Made by a program: the position numbers and the translations under genes. The notes beneath the pieces are model-generated. The model was given only the letters and a program-made list of their open reading frames with translations, did no database searches and had not been told where the DNA came from. From positions 256,351,368-256,415,367 of the forward strand of contig OY282560.1 in assembly GCA_958295665.1 (NCBI GenBank): a DNA stretch of 64,000 bases. The letters run 5' to 3'. Shown piece by piece: positions 23,001 through 32,500 of this stretch; positions within the stretch are counted from its first letter, which is position 1, and each line of letters starts with the position of its first letter. Source of the DNA: Tipula vernalis (Eukaryota; Arthropoda; Insecta; Diptera; Tipulidae).

Positions 23001-23395
23001 TTAAGGACATCTTCACAATTCTTTCCAAGTAAAGAAACATTAGCACCCGAATCCAACAATCCTCGCACTTTTCTACCTAATATTTCTATTTCGGCATAAG
23101 GCCGACCATCCGTGGAATCTGATATGAGAGAGTCTATTAATTGGGTTTTGATAGATTTTCTCCTTCGAAAATATGCGATTGACCGGGAAATGCGATTTGT
23201 TCTATTACAATATTTTTGGTACGTGGATTTGGAGCTAGAAAATTTTATGAGACTGTATTTATTATTTAAGGACGCTTCAGGATTGAACGATACCCGGCGT
23301 TTCTTTGCTGGTTGGGTGGAGGTCCGGGGGGAATCATCTTTGGGATGTTCACCCCCTCCTTCAAGTTTCCCCAAATTACTTGACAATGTGGACAA
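20039..23395 (-). CDS. pol: Gypsy M pol polyprotein
   Basis: 1118 codons, no interruption. Domains in order: protease (GLLDSGANVSLLG, about residue 115), reverse transcriptase (MPFGLCNAPQT about 398, FVYLDDLLI with YLDD at about 427-430), RNase H (CDASSTGVGAVL near 560, TDHASLKW), integrase HHCC (HLGIRKTLEVLRR...CQTCKSSK near 800), integrase core (DFMGPYPRS, SDNGKQFTSK, QANASERVNRS: D, D and E all present) and a C-terminal basic tail. The first ATG lies 130 nt inside the end of gag, in the -1 frame relative to it. Expression by -1 frameshifting is therefore likely. This is the best-preserved coding sequence in the window and may be active. Confidence 0.93.
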   Translation of the reverse strand: MSTLSSNLGKLEGGGEHPKDDSPRTSTQPAKKRRVSFNPEASLNNKYSLIKFSSSKSTYQKYCNRTNRISRSIAYFRRRKSIKTQLIDSLISDSTDGRPYAEIEILGRKVRGLLDSGANVSLLGKNCEDVLKDPNVHFRHFPSSVKTANGNLEQIIGHITVPINFAGQTNILTLHLAPNLKQELYLGVDFWRLFHLRIAYHSKVFDFSSPCLFSSSNESFEVTLADTDPLLHKLSSMQQQQLEAVKQQFPSSALLGLGRTHLVKHVIDVGDAKPIKQRFYAVSPAVEAEIGQELDRMLSLGVIEESVSSWSSPMARVRKADGKFRLCLDARKVNSVTVKDAYPLPLIDGLLGRLNKTKFISSIDLKDAFWQIPLDEGSKDKTAFTVAGRPLYQFTVMPFGLCNAPQTMCRLMHRVIPHELHTQVFVYLDDLLITAETFEEHLNLLSRVAELLKRAGLTINVLKSKFLLKEIRYLGYVVGDGVLKLDPFKVSAITSYPVPKTVRQLRRFLGMSGWYRRFIHRYAEIATPLTNLLRKNRKFEWNDMAQASFEELKIALSTAPVLSNPDWTRPFFVQCDASSTGVGAVLFQRSSSGDERPIAYVSQKLNTAQRNYSVTELECYAAVLGVEKFRQYVEGYSFTIITDHASLKWLMGQRELSGRLARWSLKLQGYNFTIEYRKGKDNLVPDALSRQAEAVTVNENMVDDPLSFDRDFNFFQDPDYLRQIDVIQSNPDLKTNLRICNGKILILPKPDYDIVSDIPSWKIVVPNKLIPILLDRAHSPPNAAHLGIRKTLEVLRRVYHWPKMAQDVHQLVVNCQTCKSSKASNVITRPPMGQYTEIFRSFQRLYIDFMGPYPRSKLGNTYLFVVLDHFSRFVILEPMRDATSLNVIKFLENRVLNVYSVPEQILSDNGKQFTSKIFREFLNKHGIKQIFTPKYSPQANASERVNRSILSAIRSYIQNDHTTWDSNIHSIASALRNVVHESTKYAPFFLTFGQHYISHGSQYQILRELTSLDDHEVQLSNADKLTIAQKTVLDNLRKAHKQHSHVYNLRTRQRKFSNGQKVFVRNFCQSAAAEKFSAKLAPKFKVAYIKEPVGFVAFKLVDENGQPLGTYHIKDIKT

Positions 23396-25332
23396 TGGGG
23401 CTTAATCACTTCGGGAGTACCGCACCCAAAACAGAATATGTGCAAAATTTTGTAGGTACAATTTTTAAAATAATGGCCGGTCTGTCCACAGTTCCAACAT
23501 TGCCTAATAATTTGTGTTTCACTTGACGAAGGTGTCGGATTAATAGTCTGAGTATTCGTATTTGAGGAAACAGCGTTAAGCGTTGGTTGATATGACGTCG
23601 GATTATGATTAGTACTAAATTGTTGCGGTGAATATTGCAAGCTATGGTGAAAATCTGAATTGTGACCGGGATAGTTAAAAGGTTGTACGGGCTGCAAGTA
23701 ATTATATGATACGTTCTGATAATTTGGTAGATTTTGACTGATTACTTGAGGATTGGAGCCCTGATAAAGTGTCGAATTGAGTTGAGGGTCATTTGTATTC
23801 TTGGGGTATCTATCAAAAGTTCCTTGCGAATCTGGTGGTATTTCAACTTCATTAATTTGTCTGCGAGACTCACAAAACATTTCCGGAACGATCCTATTTC
23901 GGCTCCATGTATCTTCATATGCAACGCATTGACGAACCAGTTCATCCAGTGTATTAAATCGGGCTACCGCTAATCGATCTTGCAACCCTGGGCGCATGTT
24001 TTGCGTTAATATGAATATAAGGTCTGAATCCGGCATCCGTTTTTCCATTTGTAGGGACATCGATAATATTGCGTTGTAAAAATCAATAAACTTTTCGTGA
24101 GGACGTTGCTTTTTAGACTCGATCACACGACGTATCTCTAAATCAGTTCGTCTGTCAGAAAATCTTTTTATAAACTCGGATTTAAGCAACACCCATTCTA
24201 CATTGCCATTCCGTTGGATAAAATCCCAATACCAATCAGCTGCAACGCCTTTTAAAAAGTAGCTCATGTCGTTTGCAATTTGCTGCAAATGGATACAGTT
24301 GGTCATTGCTTGGTGCTCTACCATGCGAATGAACTTTTTGACTGGCGTACCCTGAGGTGTGCCATCGAATGAGATACACCATTTTGTTGGATCTCGAAAT
24401 AAAGGTTGGAATTGCGGCGGATGGTAACTAGGATTTTGGTTTGGAACAAAGTAGTTATGAGGATAAACGTTTGGTGCAAGATTAACTGTTGGTGCATTCT
24501 GTGGTGGATTAATTATCGGAGGGTTTACCGTAACCGAGTTCAATCTTGGAAAATTGCCCTGTTCGATACTTGGTTTCGTAGACACATGTGAGGTTAGAGC
24601 CGGGCCTTCAACGTTAGGCGTAGGCTGGCCAAATCCCACGTTAGAAGGACCAGGTAGATGATTTGGTTGTCTCTTCATTTGTTCTCCAATGATTTTCGGA
24701 CTTTGGATCTGTGTTCCAGAGGAAGAAACACCAGGTTGATTCACCTTTTGCAATGTCTTCTGTGTTCCCTCTTGATATATCTGAGAAATCTGCAAAGATT
24801 GGGAATCGTCTGATGACTCTTCTTCATAAGATTTACCCGACTCAACACCCGATAAGACTTCCTCCGGGTCTAGGTGAAGGGCTTCCAACTTTGAGGATGA
24901 TTCGTTAGGGTCAGCTGATTCATCGTCAACATCCTTGACAAACTCGATTATTTGTTGACACTTCTCGTTGAGCTCAGTCACTTCTGATGCTACCGCTGTG
25001 GAATATTTAAGTCTGTATAAACGACCGCTAATATGTAAAAGTCTGGAATGTAATGGATCAAACTTTATGCTGACCTTAGACTTTTTTAATTCGATACCGT
25101 GCTGAATTTCAGCATAAATTTGCCTTAATTTTAGAGAAATTTTATTAACTTCGACTCGTGGATTTTTTCGTGCCGAGCGCAGAGGCCGGTTTGGAATTAA
25201 TACTGGATGAGCTTTCTCATCCTCTAAACGCTTTAAAAGTTCATTTAAATTTGAAAGTGGGTTATCACTGTTAATATCACGTACCGCACATTCCAATTCA
25301 AACTCGTCGTTAGCCAAGTGATCAGGATTCAT
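23266..25332 (-). CDS. gag: Gypsy M gag polyprotein
   Basis: 688 codons, uninterrupted, with ATG about 970 nt inside the 5' LTR. The N-terminal third is charged and probably coiled. A long Pro/Asn/Gln-rich linker follows. The capsid-like part shows WCISFDGTP, VKKFIRMVEHQA, ADWYWDFIQRNG and FSDRRTDLEIRRVIESKKQ, the pattern of retrotransposon gag families. Near the C-terminus a CCHC knuckle (CWNCGQTGHYFKNC) is followed by a second Cys-rich block (CFGCGTPEVIKPHCPHC). It packages the RNA and forms the particle. It overlaps pol by 130 nt. Confidence 0.9.
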   Translation of the reverse strand: MNPDHLANDEFELECAVRDINSDNPLSNLNELLKRLEDEKAHPVLIPNRPLRSARKNPRVEVNKISLKLRQIYAEIQHGIELKKSKVSIKFDPLHSRLLHISGRLYRLKYSTAVASEVTELNEKCQQIIEFVKDVDDESADPNESSSKLEALHLDPEEVLSGVESGKSYEEESSDDSQSLQISQIYQEGTQKTLQKVNQPGVSSSGTQIQSPKIIGEQMKRQPNHLPGPSNVGFGQPTPNVEGPALTSHVSTKPSIEQGNFPRLNSVTVNPPIINPPQNAPTVNLAPNVYPHNYFVPNQNPSYHPPQFQPLFRDPTKWCISFDGTPQGTPVKKFIRMVEHQAMTNCIHLQQIANDMSYFLKGVAADWYWDFIQRNGNVEWVLLKSEFIKRFSDRRTDLEIRRVIESKKQRPHEKFIDFYNAILSMSLQMEKRMPDSDLIFILTQNMRPGLQDRLAVARFNTLDELVRQCVAYEDTWSRNRIVPEMFCESRRQINEVEIPPDSQGTFDRYPKNTNDPQLNSTLYQGSNPQVISQNLPNYQNVSYNYLQPVQPFNYPGHNSDFHHSLQYSPQQFSTNHNPTSYQPTLNAVSSNTNTQTINPTPSSSETQIIRQCWNCGQTGHYFKNCTYKILHIFCFGCGTPEVIKPHCPHCQVIWGNLKEGVNIPKMIPPGPPPNQQRNAGYRSILKRP

Positions 25333-26300
25333 TTTTGTTTAATTGTATTTATGCTTGTTTAATTGTAATATTTGTATGCTAAGAGTAATGATCGTAATTA
25401 TTGCAAATTCGTAACAATACGACGCGAAAACCAATTTAAGTAATTACTAGTAACATATGAATAAATATTTTATATAGAAAAAAAAAAATATGAAACAAAT
25501 AATAATCTAAAGGTAAACTAAATTCAAATGTATATATAATAAGTTTTAAAACTCATCAGTCAACGATAATCAAAATTAATTATGCTAATTTAATTTAAAT
25601 TCCAATGTACTGGTAAATAAGGCAAATACCCTTAATTTAAAAAAAAAAAAAAAAAATGTAAATATGGATATTTTCCAAAAAATATAATCGACTGCACCAA
25701 AAAAAAAACAGGGATGAAACCAGAGAAATCATACCACCAGGCAAGCCGCCACGCCTCTTGTCGTTCAAGGAGGTGATTAAATTAGAAGCTAATATCAACA
25801 ATAATTGTGTCAAATACCAAAACCCATACAACAAATCAAACAGCAATGCTGGATATATTTCGGGCGCTCTGACAAAATTATTATTAACAAAAATTGGCAA
25901 TAATCTACCGAACATTTCAGTGACACATTGAATTCGAAACCCTAAAACGGGGATGCAATATTTCTAAATGAACGGTAAAAAAAATAAAAAATAAAACAGA
26001 AAAAAATATGATCAAATTGCAATGCAACAACAAAATCTAAAACGTAAAACCCAATCAATTTCACGGAAACGTTAGAGCAAAAACAATTTTCTCGTATCTT
26101 TACGTAAAAAAAAATTAAGAAAATAAAATAAGAATTTAGTAAGATTGTACACTAATATCTGACTCAAAACCATTATATAAAATTAGATGCAGACGAAAAT
26201 ATAACAACTTCACCAAATCATTATTTTAATAAAATTATGAAAACTTGAAATCTAGTTGGGATAAAAAAAATTCACTATTGTACCGATGGTTGGGCGCCAC
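25333..26300 (-). other. Gypsy M 5' untranslated leader
   Basis: Roughly 970 nt between the 5' LTR and gag. Non-coding and rich in A-runs. It starts with the primer-binding site at 26285-26299. Confidence 0.6.
26285..26299 (-). other. Gypsy M primer-binding site (tRNA-Lys type)
   Basis: In element orientation the LTR end CGTTACA is followed by one base and then TGGCGCCCAACCATC. TGGCGCCCAAC is complementary to the 3' end of insect tRNA-Lys, the usual primer of many Gypsy elements. Confidence 0.75.
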
Positions 26301-27881
26301 TGTAACGTTACCGCTACAGAATTGATGAGCATTCAGAGGCTTTCAGGCGGTCATCTTGGCCGGCTAGAGCTCAGGAGGAGGGGTGTGGGGTTTCTGAAAG
26401 CTTGAATACTTCGTGAAAGACCGCTAAAGGAAAATAGAAAAGGAAAATAGGACGAGAAAGACAATAATGAAAGTTGAACGACAATGACAATGCAACTTAC
26501 CCAATGACAAGAATCACCCTAGTTCCATCCCACTATTTGACTGCGTCTATCTCAAACTCAACATTTCAACAGGCAGAAATTTAATTATTGAATTACAATT
26601 GGCTCTATAATTCATCATTTATTAATGGAAATTATGGAATTAAACAAATATAGTATATAAGGTAAATAAGAAAAAAAAATAAAATAAATTTGGTTTACAA
26701 CAGTAAAACTAAGTTACTTAACCTAAACCCTACTACCTTAATCCTAGTTATTGAAATATTTGTAAATTGTTAATTTCAACAAAAAAAAAATTAAATAACA
26801 TTATTAAAATGTAATTTAGAATACAAAAAAAACTTATCTTAAATTAGAACCAAAAAAAAAATGTTGGTTTCCCCTGGTGTAAGCATCCAGTGATTCTGCA
26901 GGTTGGGACGTACTTGTTTAAACGTTAGTATTATTAACTGATTGTAAATTACACAATAATATTTAAGCACTGTAATTTAATTTGGGTAGGCCACCGTTTT
27001 TTTTTATTTGGTTTTGTTGGGTTTATAATTTATAGCTATAAATTCAATATCAAAGTTTTTACTGTTTTATTGATTTCGTATAATGATATCTATAGTTCAC
27101 ACCCAAAACTCAACGTAACCCAAGAACACTAAAACATAAATAGTCTTTGCTTAAACTATGTATTATCAGCACCAATGATTTCAGTATTAAATTAGCACTA
27201 ATATTAATAACCTATTAGTTGTGATTCATTAAATTAGGTCATCGTAGTTTTAATTATTATTAACTTTATTATAGATATTAGTATAATTATTACAAACAAT
27301 TAGTTTATTTAATTAATATATCACCAAACACAATATCATTCCCACGCGCATGCGTATTCACGGTTTTTCACAACTTACAGTTATAGGAAACGCCATAAGC
27401 TCGTGTGTATTTTTTTATTTGGTTTTGGTATTATAATTTTATGTTCTATTTTGCATTAATTAACATTAGACTTATCCTTACTTATCACTAGTTTTTTAGC
27501 ACTTAACTATTTACAAAAAAAATGAAACGGTTTTTATTCCACTTTTATTTTATTCTTTTATCCAATTTTTCCCAAAGATAAAACTTTAAAAAAAAATTGT
27601 TTGTTTTTTTTTTTGTAACAACTTCAATAATTAAATCTTCCGCTTTTTTTTTTACTTTAATTCTTAATTTCTAATTTATTGTTTTTTTTTGTGTTCCGAC
27701 TATCTTTAATTTAATTTCTCAACTGCCTAATTTTTTTATTTTTTTTCAATCACGTCCAAACTCAAATCCATTCCCCTTATCATTTTTCTTGTCTTCCCCA
27801 CGCAGTGTAACACAACGTTACATGCAAAAAAAAATAAAATTAACCCTACGCCGGTGATGATTTATTGTGACTTTCGTCACA
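26301..27881 (-). repeat. 5' LTR of Gypsy M
   Basis: 1581 bp, almost identical to 18343-19924. Its outer end carries TGTGAC-TTTC-GTCACA (27866-27881), a 6-bp stem with a 4-nt loop at the very LTR terminus. Confidence 0.95.
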
Positions 27882-27941
27882 ATACTTATAATAATGGATA
27901 TACATAATTCAAAATTTAAAGATATGTGCTTATGCTTAACA
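27882..27941 (-). repeat. inner part of BEL-2 3' LTR
   Basis: Continues the LTR broken at 18342: ACTTATAATAATGGATATAC then ATAATTCAAAATTTAAAGAT and GCTTAACA. The same sequence closes the other LTR copy at 31670-31706. In element orientation the LTR starts TGTTAAGC. Confidence 0.7.
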
Positions 27942-28334
27942 TGCCCTTATGCCCTGGAGTTAAACAGTCCATGTCGTCGCTTGATAAAATACAAATTGGC
28001 GTTGAATTCAGCATGTACTCTATTTCGGTTGGTAGCGTTGTCATTTCCTCTATGGTAAGTATGTGGCCATCTGTAACTCTTCTGGGGTGGTGTTTAACGC
28101 TTTTCACTGCAGCTTCCCACAGGCCGCCGAAATTTGGTAAACTAGATGGAATGAATCGGAATGTTATTTAGTCTGTCAATAGAAATTCGGAAAATGCATT
28201 AGAATTTTGTTTTAAAAATTTGAAAAGTTCGTATAAATGGTTTCGGGCTCCAATAAAATTCGTGCCGTTGTCGCTGTGAATCTCCCTACACAGCCCTCTT
28301 CGAGCAACAAATCTTCGAAGCGCAGCAATATAAT
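27942..28334 (-). pseudogene. BEL-2 integrase core remnant
   Basis: Minus strand: LRRFVARRGLCREIHSDNG (second catalytic Asp), TNFIGARNHLYELFKFLKQ, then PNFGGLWEAAVKSVKHH (catalytic Glu) and EIEYMLNSTPI...CLTPGH. There is a stop at about 28170. The C-terminal DUF5641 part is missing. Confidence 0.75.
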
Positions 28335-29400
28335 GCTAACTTACTGCTTGGATTGGTTCCTATATATCGATCAATCTCGATTTGATCTATTTTGTGTAGA
28401 TTCTCACTTAATTTTAGCCATTCGGTTGCTAAGTCCCTCGGAAGTTGATCGTCCCACTCTAAATTCTTCATCCACAGAGTTTGAAAGAATATTTTTATTT
28501 TTATTGTTAATGGAGCGAGTCATCCTAACGGGTCGAATAATCGGCTTGCCTTTGATAAAATTCCTCTTTTGGTTATCATTGGTTGGTTGTTTAAATTCAC
28601 TTTAAACTGGAAATAGTCCTTTTTTAGATCCCAATGTAGGCCAAGTATCTTAATAGAATTGGATTCTTCTATCTCTAAACTGGGCATGGGGTTGAAAGTT
28701 CGAGTTTCTTTATTCAGTAATTTTGATTCGTTTGATAACCATTTTCTTAGTTGCAATCCGTAATCAGAGAGAATGGTGTTGATTTCATTTTTTAGTCGTA
28801 TTGCAGCTTCTAGAGAGTCTGCTCCTGCCATCAGGTCGTCTACGTAGATGTTGTTCTTAATAATGTTTACTGCATTTGGATACTGCTCTTTGTATTTTGT
28901 TTTGTTTCGTTTAGCGAGCGTGTTGCCAAATAAGTTGCACTCGCTGTACCATATGTAACTGTTTGAAGCTCGTATGTAGAGAAATGCTTATTCAGTGTAT
29001 CGCGCCATATTATTCTTTGAAATCTGGTGTTTTCTTTTCCTACTCGAACCTGCCGAAACATTTTTTCGACATCTGCTGTAAATGCCACCTTAAAAGTTCT
29101 GAAACGAGATAAAATATCGTACAAGGTTGATTGCACTATTGGTCCAACTGCCAGACAATCGTCCAAGGATTTTCCTGTATCGGTTTTGGCTGACCCATCA
29201 AATACAACTCGCAACTTTGTTGTACTACTCAACTCCTTTATAACTCCGTGATGAGGTAAATAATAGCCATTAACTATTGCTCTATTTTCATTTATTTGTT
29301 TCATAAGCCCCAACTTATTTCCAAATTCTTTATCTCTGGTGAACTTTTTCTCTGTCGAATGCATTCTTTGGATAGCTGCGCGAAAAGAGGTTCCCAGATT
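28335..29400 (-). pseudogene. BEL-2 reverse transcriptase and start of RNase H
   Basis: Minus strand. Conserved blocks: HSTEKKFTRDKEFGNKL, YYLPHHGVIKELSSTTKLRV, FDGSAKTDTGKSLDDCL, FTADVEKMFRQV, TVTYGTASATYLATRSL, then DDLMAGADSLEAAIRLKNEI, LRKWLSNESKLL, ILGLHWD, SKASRLFDPLG and a tail reading NLEWDDQLPRDLATEWLKL. A frameshift lies between 28831 and 28867, around the active-site region. The frame then runs into integrase sequence near 28335, so most of RNase H has been deleted. Confidence 0.8.
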
Positions 29401-30214
29401 AAAGGTAGGTAGCTTGAATGGTAAACTTACTTTAAATCTTCCACTAACATCTATTTCCTTTGTGTTTTCGAAATGTCTTTCGCAAAATTATTCCTCCTCA
29501 GATAACTTGTGATGCTTCACTTCTACTGATTCAATTTCCCGAAATTTTTTCAGCAAATGGTCTAGATTTTCTTCTGTTTGTGTAATTGTAACTACCCATC
29601 ACAACAAAGTTTTTTCCATAGACAAATTGTTTTTGGTGGTCAATTTTCCTTCGGACAACAATTCGAAGAAGAGGTCAGCTGCTTAAAATGGTTGATATCA
29701 GTGAACTGCGAAATTAGAGATTGTTTTGCCGTCAATTTGGGAAACACTAATGCTTCAACTTGCCAGTGTGGTTCATATTTGCTCCATAGTGTTAACAATA
29801 TTGATACTGAACCTTTCGTAAACCCATTCGTCGATGCTCCTATGCCGGATATTGCAATTTTTGCTGCACTTCTTTTTAATTGCAACCTTTGAGCACATCT
29901 TTCTGAAATAAAGGAACTTTGCGAACCTGAATTCAGTAATACTCGACATAATTGTTTCTGATCAAATTTATCAGCTTCATTTACTAGTGCGGCTACTTAA
30001 GTGACTGGTAGTGGTTAAACTGCTTTCTGATTCTTTTTGCTGAAAACTGGAAACTAATGCCTCTGTTGGTGTGTGCGATTTTCGTGCAATAAACTATGAT
30101 GCTTTCTATTGCAGTGCTTACATCTGAATCCGGATTTGCAATTATAAACGGTGTGGGTGTCGTTCAGGCAATTGAAACATCGGTTATTTTTCTTTAAAAG
30201 GCTTTTTCTTTCAA
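29401..30214 (-). pseudogene. BEL-2 zinc knuckle and aspartic protease
   Basis: Minus strand. About 30060-30200 has a zinc-knuckle-like stretch (CKHCNRKHHSLLH), the nucleic-acid-binding end of BEL gag. About 29880-29960 reads CRVLLNSGSQSSFISERCAQ, the A17-type protease start. The catalytic Asp of the usual D-S/T-G is Asn here. 29640-29885 continues the protease (GIGASTNGFTKGSVSILL). Between 29400 and 29640 the linker to RT (LLKKFREIES) is recognisable but frameshifted. Confidence 0.65.
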
Positions 30215-31153
30215 CTAATGGCATTTCATTGAACTTGGCACACTCGAACAGCTGATGGATTTCTTTTGGGCAGATTGAACAATATTGAAAACTTGGCTGA
30301 ATAACATGGCCTTTGATTTTTTTTTGTTTTTTGGTTGGCTAGGTGGTGGGTTTGATCGTTTGGTTGCGCCTTTTAAACATTCAAACACATCTATTCTTCT
30401 GGCCAGAAAATCAGAGAATTGTTTTAGTGTCGATAAGTTCAAATCCGCTGACGCTTGGGCCCATAGGCTGTTGGTCTAAATAATCCCTTGATTCTGCTTC
30501 ATCTCCAAGAGCCTTTAATCCACGAATCACTTCATCTGACGTATCAAGGAGTCTCCGAATATTTGTACTGGATGGTGCTATTACTGATGGTTGAGACATG
30601 AAACTTTTAATAAATGCGTAAGTTGTATGTTTTTTTCTGTCGTATCGATGTTTTAACTTTCTCAACGCTTCGATGTAATTAGCATCGGTAATGCTGAAGT
30701 GTTTCAACAGTCCCTCGGCTTCCCCTTTCAATGTCCCCTTTAGGTATTGGAGCTTCTGGGATGGTGTTAATCTCTGATTGTCGTGGATTGTAGAACAGAA
30801 GAGATCGTAGAATGACTGCCACTCTGTATAGTCACCGGTAAAACTTGGGATTGCGATTTTTGGTAGTTTTACATCCATCATGGAAGCATCGGGTAATGTA
30901 TCATTCAGGGTAATTGTTGGTTCCATTTTGACTCGCAGAGCAAGATTTAAACCCGCCACTGCCTTGTAATAGTTGTCCTCAAATTCGTTGTCTAACTCTT
31001 CATCGTGATCCAAAGAAATTATTTTATCTTCAATTTCGCACTTTTATTTCCTCAGCGTTGGTGGTATCACGTATTGTGTTTATGAAATTCAGCAATTTGG
31101 TTATGTTTCCCTTAATGGATGCACGGCGTTTCTTCAAGCTCGTAATGTCAGCC
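30215..31153 (-). pseudogene. BEL-2 gag (DUF1759-type)
   Basis: Starts MADITSLKKRRASIKGNITK at 31153 downward. A one-base insertion near 31028 shifts the frame; the main part 31013-30411 then holds the conserved gag block FTGDYTEWQSFYDLFCSTIH, LQYLKGTLKGEAEGLLKHF and ALRKLKHRYD. The C-terminal piece (30442-30215, TLKQFSDFLARRIDVFECL) is in another frame. Capsid function is inferred from family. It is defective. Confidence 0.75.
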
Positions 31154-31439
31154 ATTTTGCCGTTTATGAACTTTGATTCACTTTACACTATAATTTTCTT
31201 CACTGTTCACTTTTTACAGCAAGGTCACGCAAGAGGACCGTTTTATTACGCGTAAATTATATTATTACCAACAAATTTACTTTCGAGAGTTTTAATTATA
31301 TCGTTTGGTTGTAAATTTGAATAATAATTTAAAGTTATAATGTAAACGGTAGATTCTACTTGCGGTTTTTGGTTTGGATTTTTATGCCCTTAGTTGAAGT
31401 GCAGCGTATCACGTGGAGCCTGTATGATTCTCGAATAAT

Positions 31440-31706
31440 CGAATATTTTTTTTACACTCTTATTTGATTTCAGGTTATGACATACTTATAATATTAGATA
31501 CATATATGTTACGGCTAATGTACAAAAATTTGAGAATGTGTACATTCGCCGGTAAATGTACATATTCCCCAAAGAGAATATTCTCTTTTTCCAAATAGAA
31601 TCCAGTAAGAATATGCACATTTACCGGCGAATGTACACATTCGCCGCTCTATATACATTAGCCGTAACATATACATAATTCAAAATTTAAAGATAAGTGC
31701 TTAACA
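31440..31706 (-). repeat. BEL-2 5' LTR core, carrying a nested MITE
   Basis: Shares with 18300-18342 plus 27882-27941 the blocks TTGATTTCAGGTTATGACAT, CTTATAATA and ATAATTCAAAATTTAAAGAT, ending TTAACA. A 163-bp MITE (31507-31669) is inserted here and absent from the other copy. The LTR may extend further inward (toward 31260), but the copies diverge beyond 31437. Confidence 0.6.
31507..31669. mobile_element. 163-bp palindromic MITE in BEL-2 LTR
   Basis: Ends TGTTACGGCTAATGTA and TACATTAGCCGTAACA are exact inverted repeats, and most of the interior is also self-complementary (CATTTACCGG/CCGGTAAATG). TATA flanks both sides (31503-31506 and 31670-31673). The paralogous LTR lacks it, reading straight through GTATA, so it is a true insertion. 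Non-coding. Confidence 0.85.
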
Positions 31707-31744
31707 TTACTAATAAATGTAATCTAATTAATATTTTGTTTGCA

Positions 31745-32014
31745 GTTGTTCTTGTTGGTGTATTCTCAACAAGAAGGTAGATCGTAATTAGCTGCTAAGT
31801 TACTCGGCCAAAATTTAGCTCGTAGGTCATTGGCAATACTTGTAAAATAACACTTAAATTCATTTGAAATATCTATATTACTTGTGATAAGTGTACCGTT
31901 GTCTAATAGAATATTTTTCATCAAAGATGGCTGTTTACTTAAAATTTCATTCACTAATGCCCCAATTTCACTGTGAAAAATTGACTGAGCTGACTTGAAG
32001 TTGGAAGAAGACAA
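31745..32014 (-). pseudogene. LINE S fragment: region before RT
   Basis: Minus strand frame SAQSIFHSEIGALVNEIL, LDNGTLITSNIDISNEFKCY, FTSIANDLRA and SNLAANYDLP. This is the spacer that precedes RT in CR1/jockey-type LINEs (LLDNG.L....DI...F..YF.SI...L). It runs up to the BEL-2 LTR at 31706. The expected next motif (TPVSNNEIISII) is found on the other side of BEL-2 and Gypsy M at 18139, so this is one LINE copy split by nested insertion. Confidence 0.65.
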
Positions 32015-32184
32015 AAAAAATAATCCATCAGAGAGACAAAGACAAAGTATTTTGTCATTGTTTTTCTATAGCAAATTTTATGGATACATTTTGACAGCAA
32101 AGAAAAACATAACCAAGAATTATTAAAAAAAATTATGAATTAGTGTGAGTTAATTCAAGTTAATATGAGTTAATTCGAGTATTT

Positions 32185-32242
32185 TTACGATTCAAAATAA
32201 TCTAAAAAATTAATTAATTTTTTAGATTATTTTGAATCGTAA
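32185..32242. repeat. perfect 58-bp palindrome
   Basis: TTACGATTCAAAATAATCTA...AATTAA is followed at once by its exact reverse complement with no spacer. It derives from MITE sequence (the ATTATTTTCACRTTTCAAAATAATC block), duplicated head to head. Confidence 0.85.
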
Positions 32243-32271
32243 TAATTTAAAATCGTATTAATTTAAAATAA

Positions 32272-32500
32272 ATTTTATTTATTTATTTTATGTAATTACA
32301 ATCTAGTCTCCTGGACTAATGAGCAATTTGTTTCTGACTTAATTTACTAACTTAAATTAATCTATGGATTATTCCCATTGGCGTTCCATAGTGTTTGGTA
32401 AATTAAAGTAAACCACATCTTTGTTGTGGATTTTAGATCAGCATAATGCTGCTTAAACTGACAATCACACCAGCTCAAAAGGTTTGGTTCTTTTAATGCT
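32272..32500 (-). mobile_element. second copy of the jockey-like LINE 3' end
   Basis: Reverse complement matches 2055-2260: AAAGAACCAAACCTTTTGAG, CTGGTGTGATTGTCAGTTT, AACGCCAATGGGAA, TTAAGTCAGAAACAAATTGC and CATTAGTCCAGGAGACTAGA, then an AT-rich tail. Only the last few codons (ending FELV) and the 3'UTR remain. Confidence 0.85.

Larger units (their letters stand above)
18343..27881 (-). mobile_element. apparently intact Gypsy LTR retrotransposon (Gypsy M)
   Basis: A 9.5-kb minus-strand element with two near-identical LTRs (18343-19924 and 26301-27881), a PBS, a 688-codon gag and an 1118-codon pol, both open. The 4-bp duplication ATAC flanks it (18339-18342 and 27882-27885), in line with Gypsy integration. 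By eye the LTRs differ only at one base (GGTTGTGACG against GGTTGGGACG) and by one A in a homopolymer. That implies a very recent insertion. It lies inside the 3' LTR of a BEL element. No env frame is present. Confidence 0.93.
27942..31440 (-). mobile_element. BEL/Pao retrotransposon (BEL-2), internal region, with deletions
   Basis: Minus-strand element with gag, protease, RT and integrase parts in the correct BEL order, flanked by a repeated LTR block. Internal deletions are visible: integrase ends abruptly after CLTPGH next to the LTR, and RNase H jumps into integrase near 28335. The left LTR is split by Gypsy M. LINE S sequence abuts its right LTR and continues beyond the left one, so BEL-2 inserted into LINE S. 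Confidence 0.8.

Noticed and set aside
24711..24908. Plus-strand ORFs opposite Gypsy M gag and pol
   Set aside because: Shadows of the long minus-strand frames, without conserved motifs.
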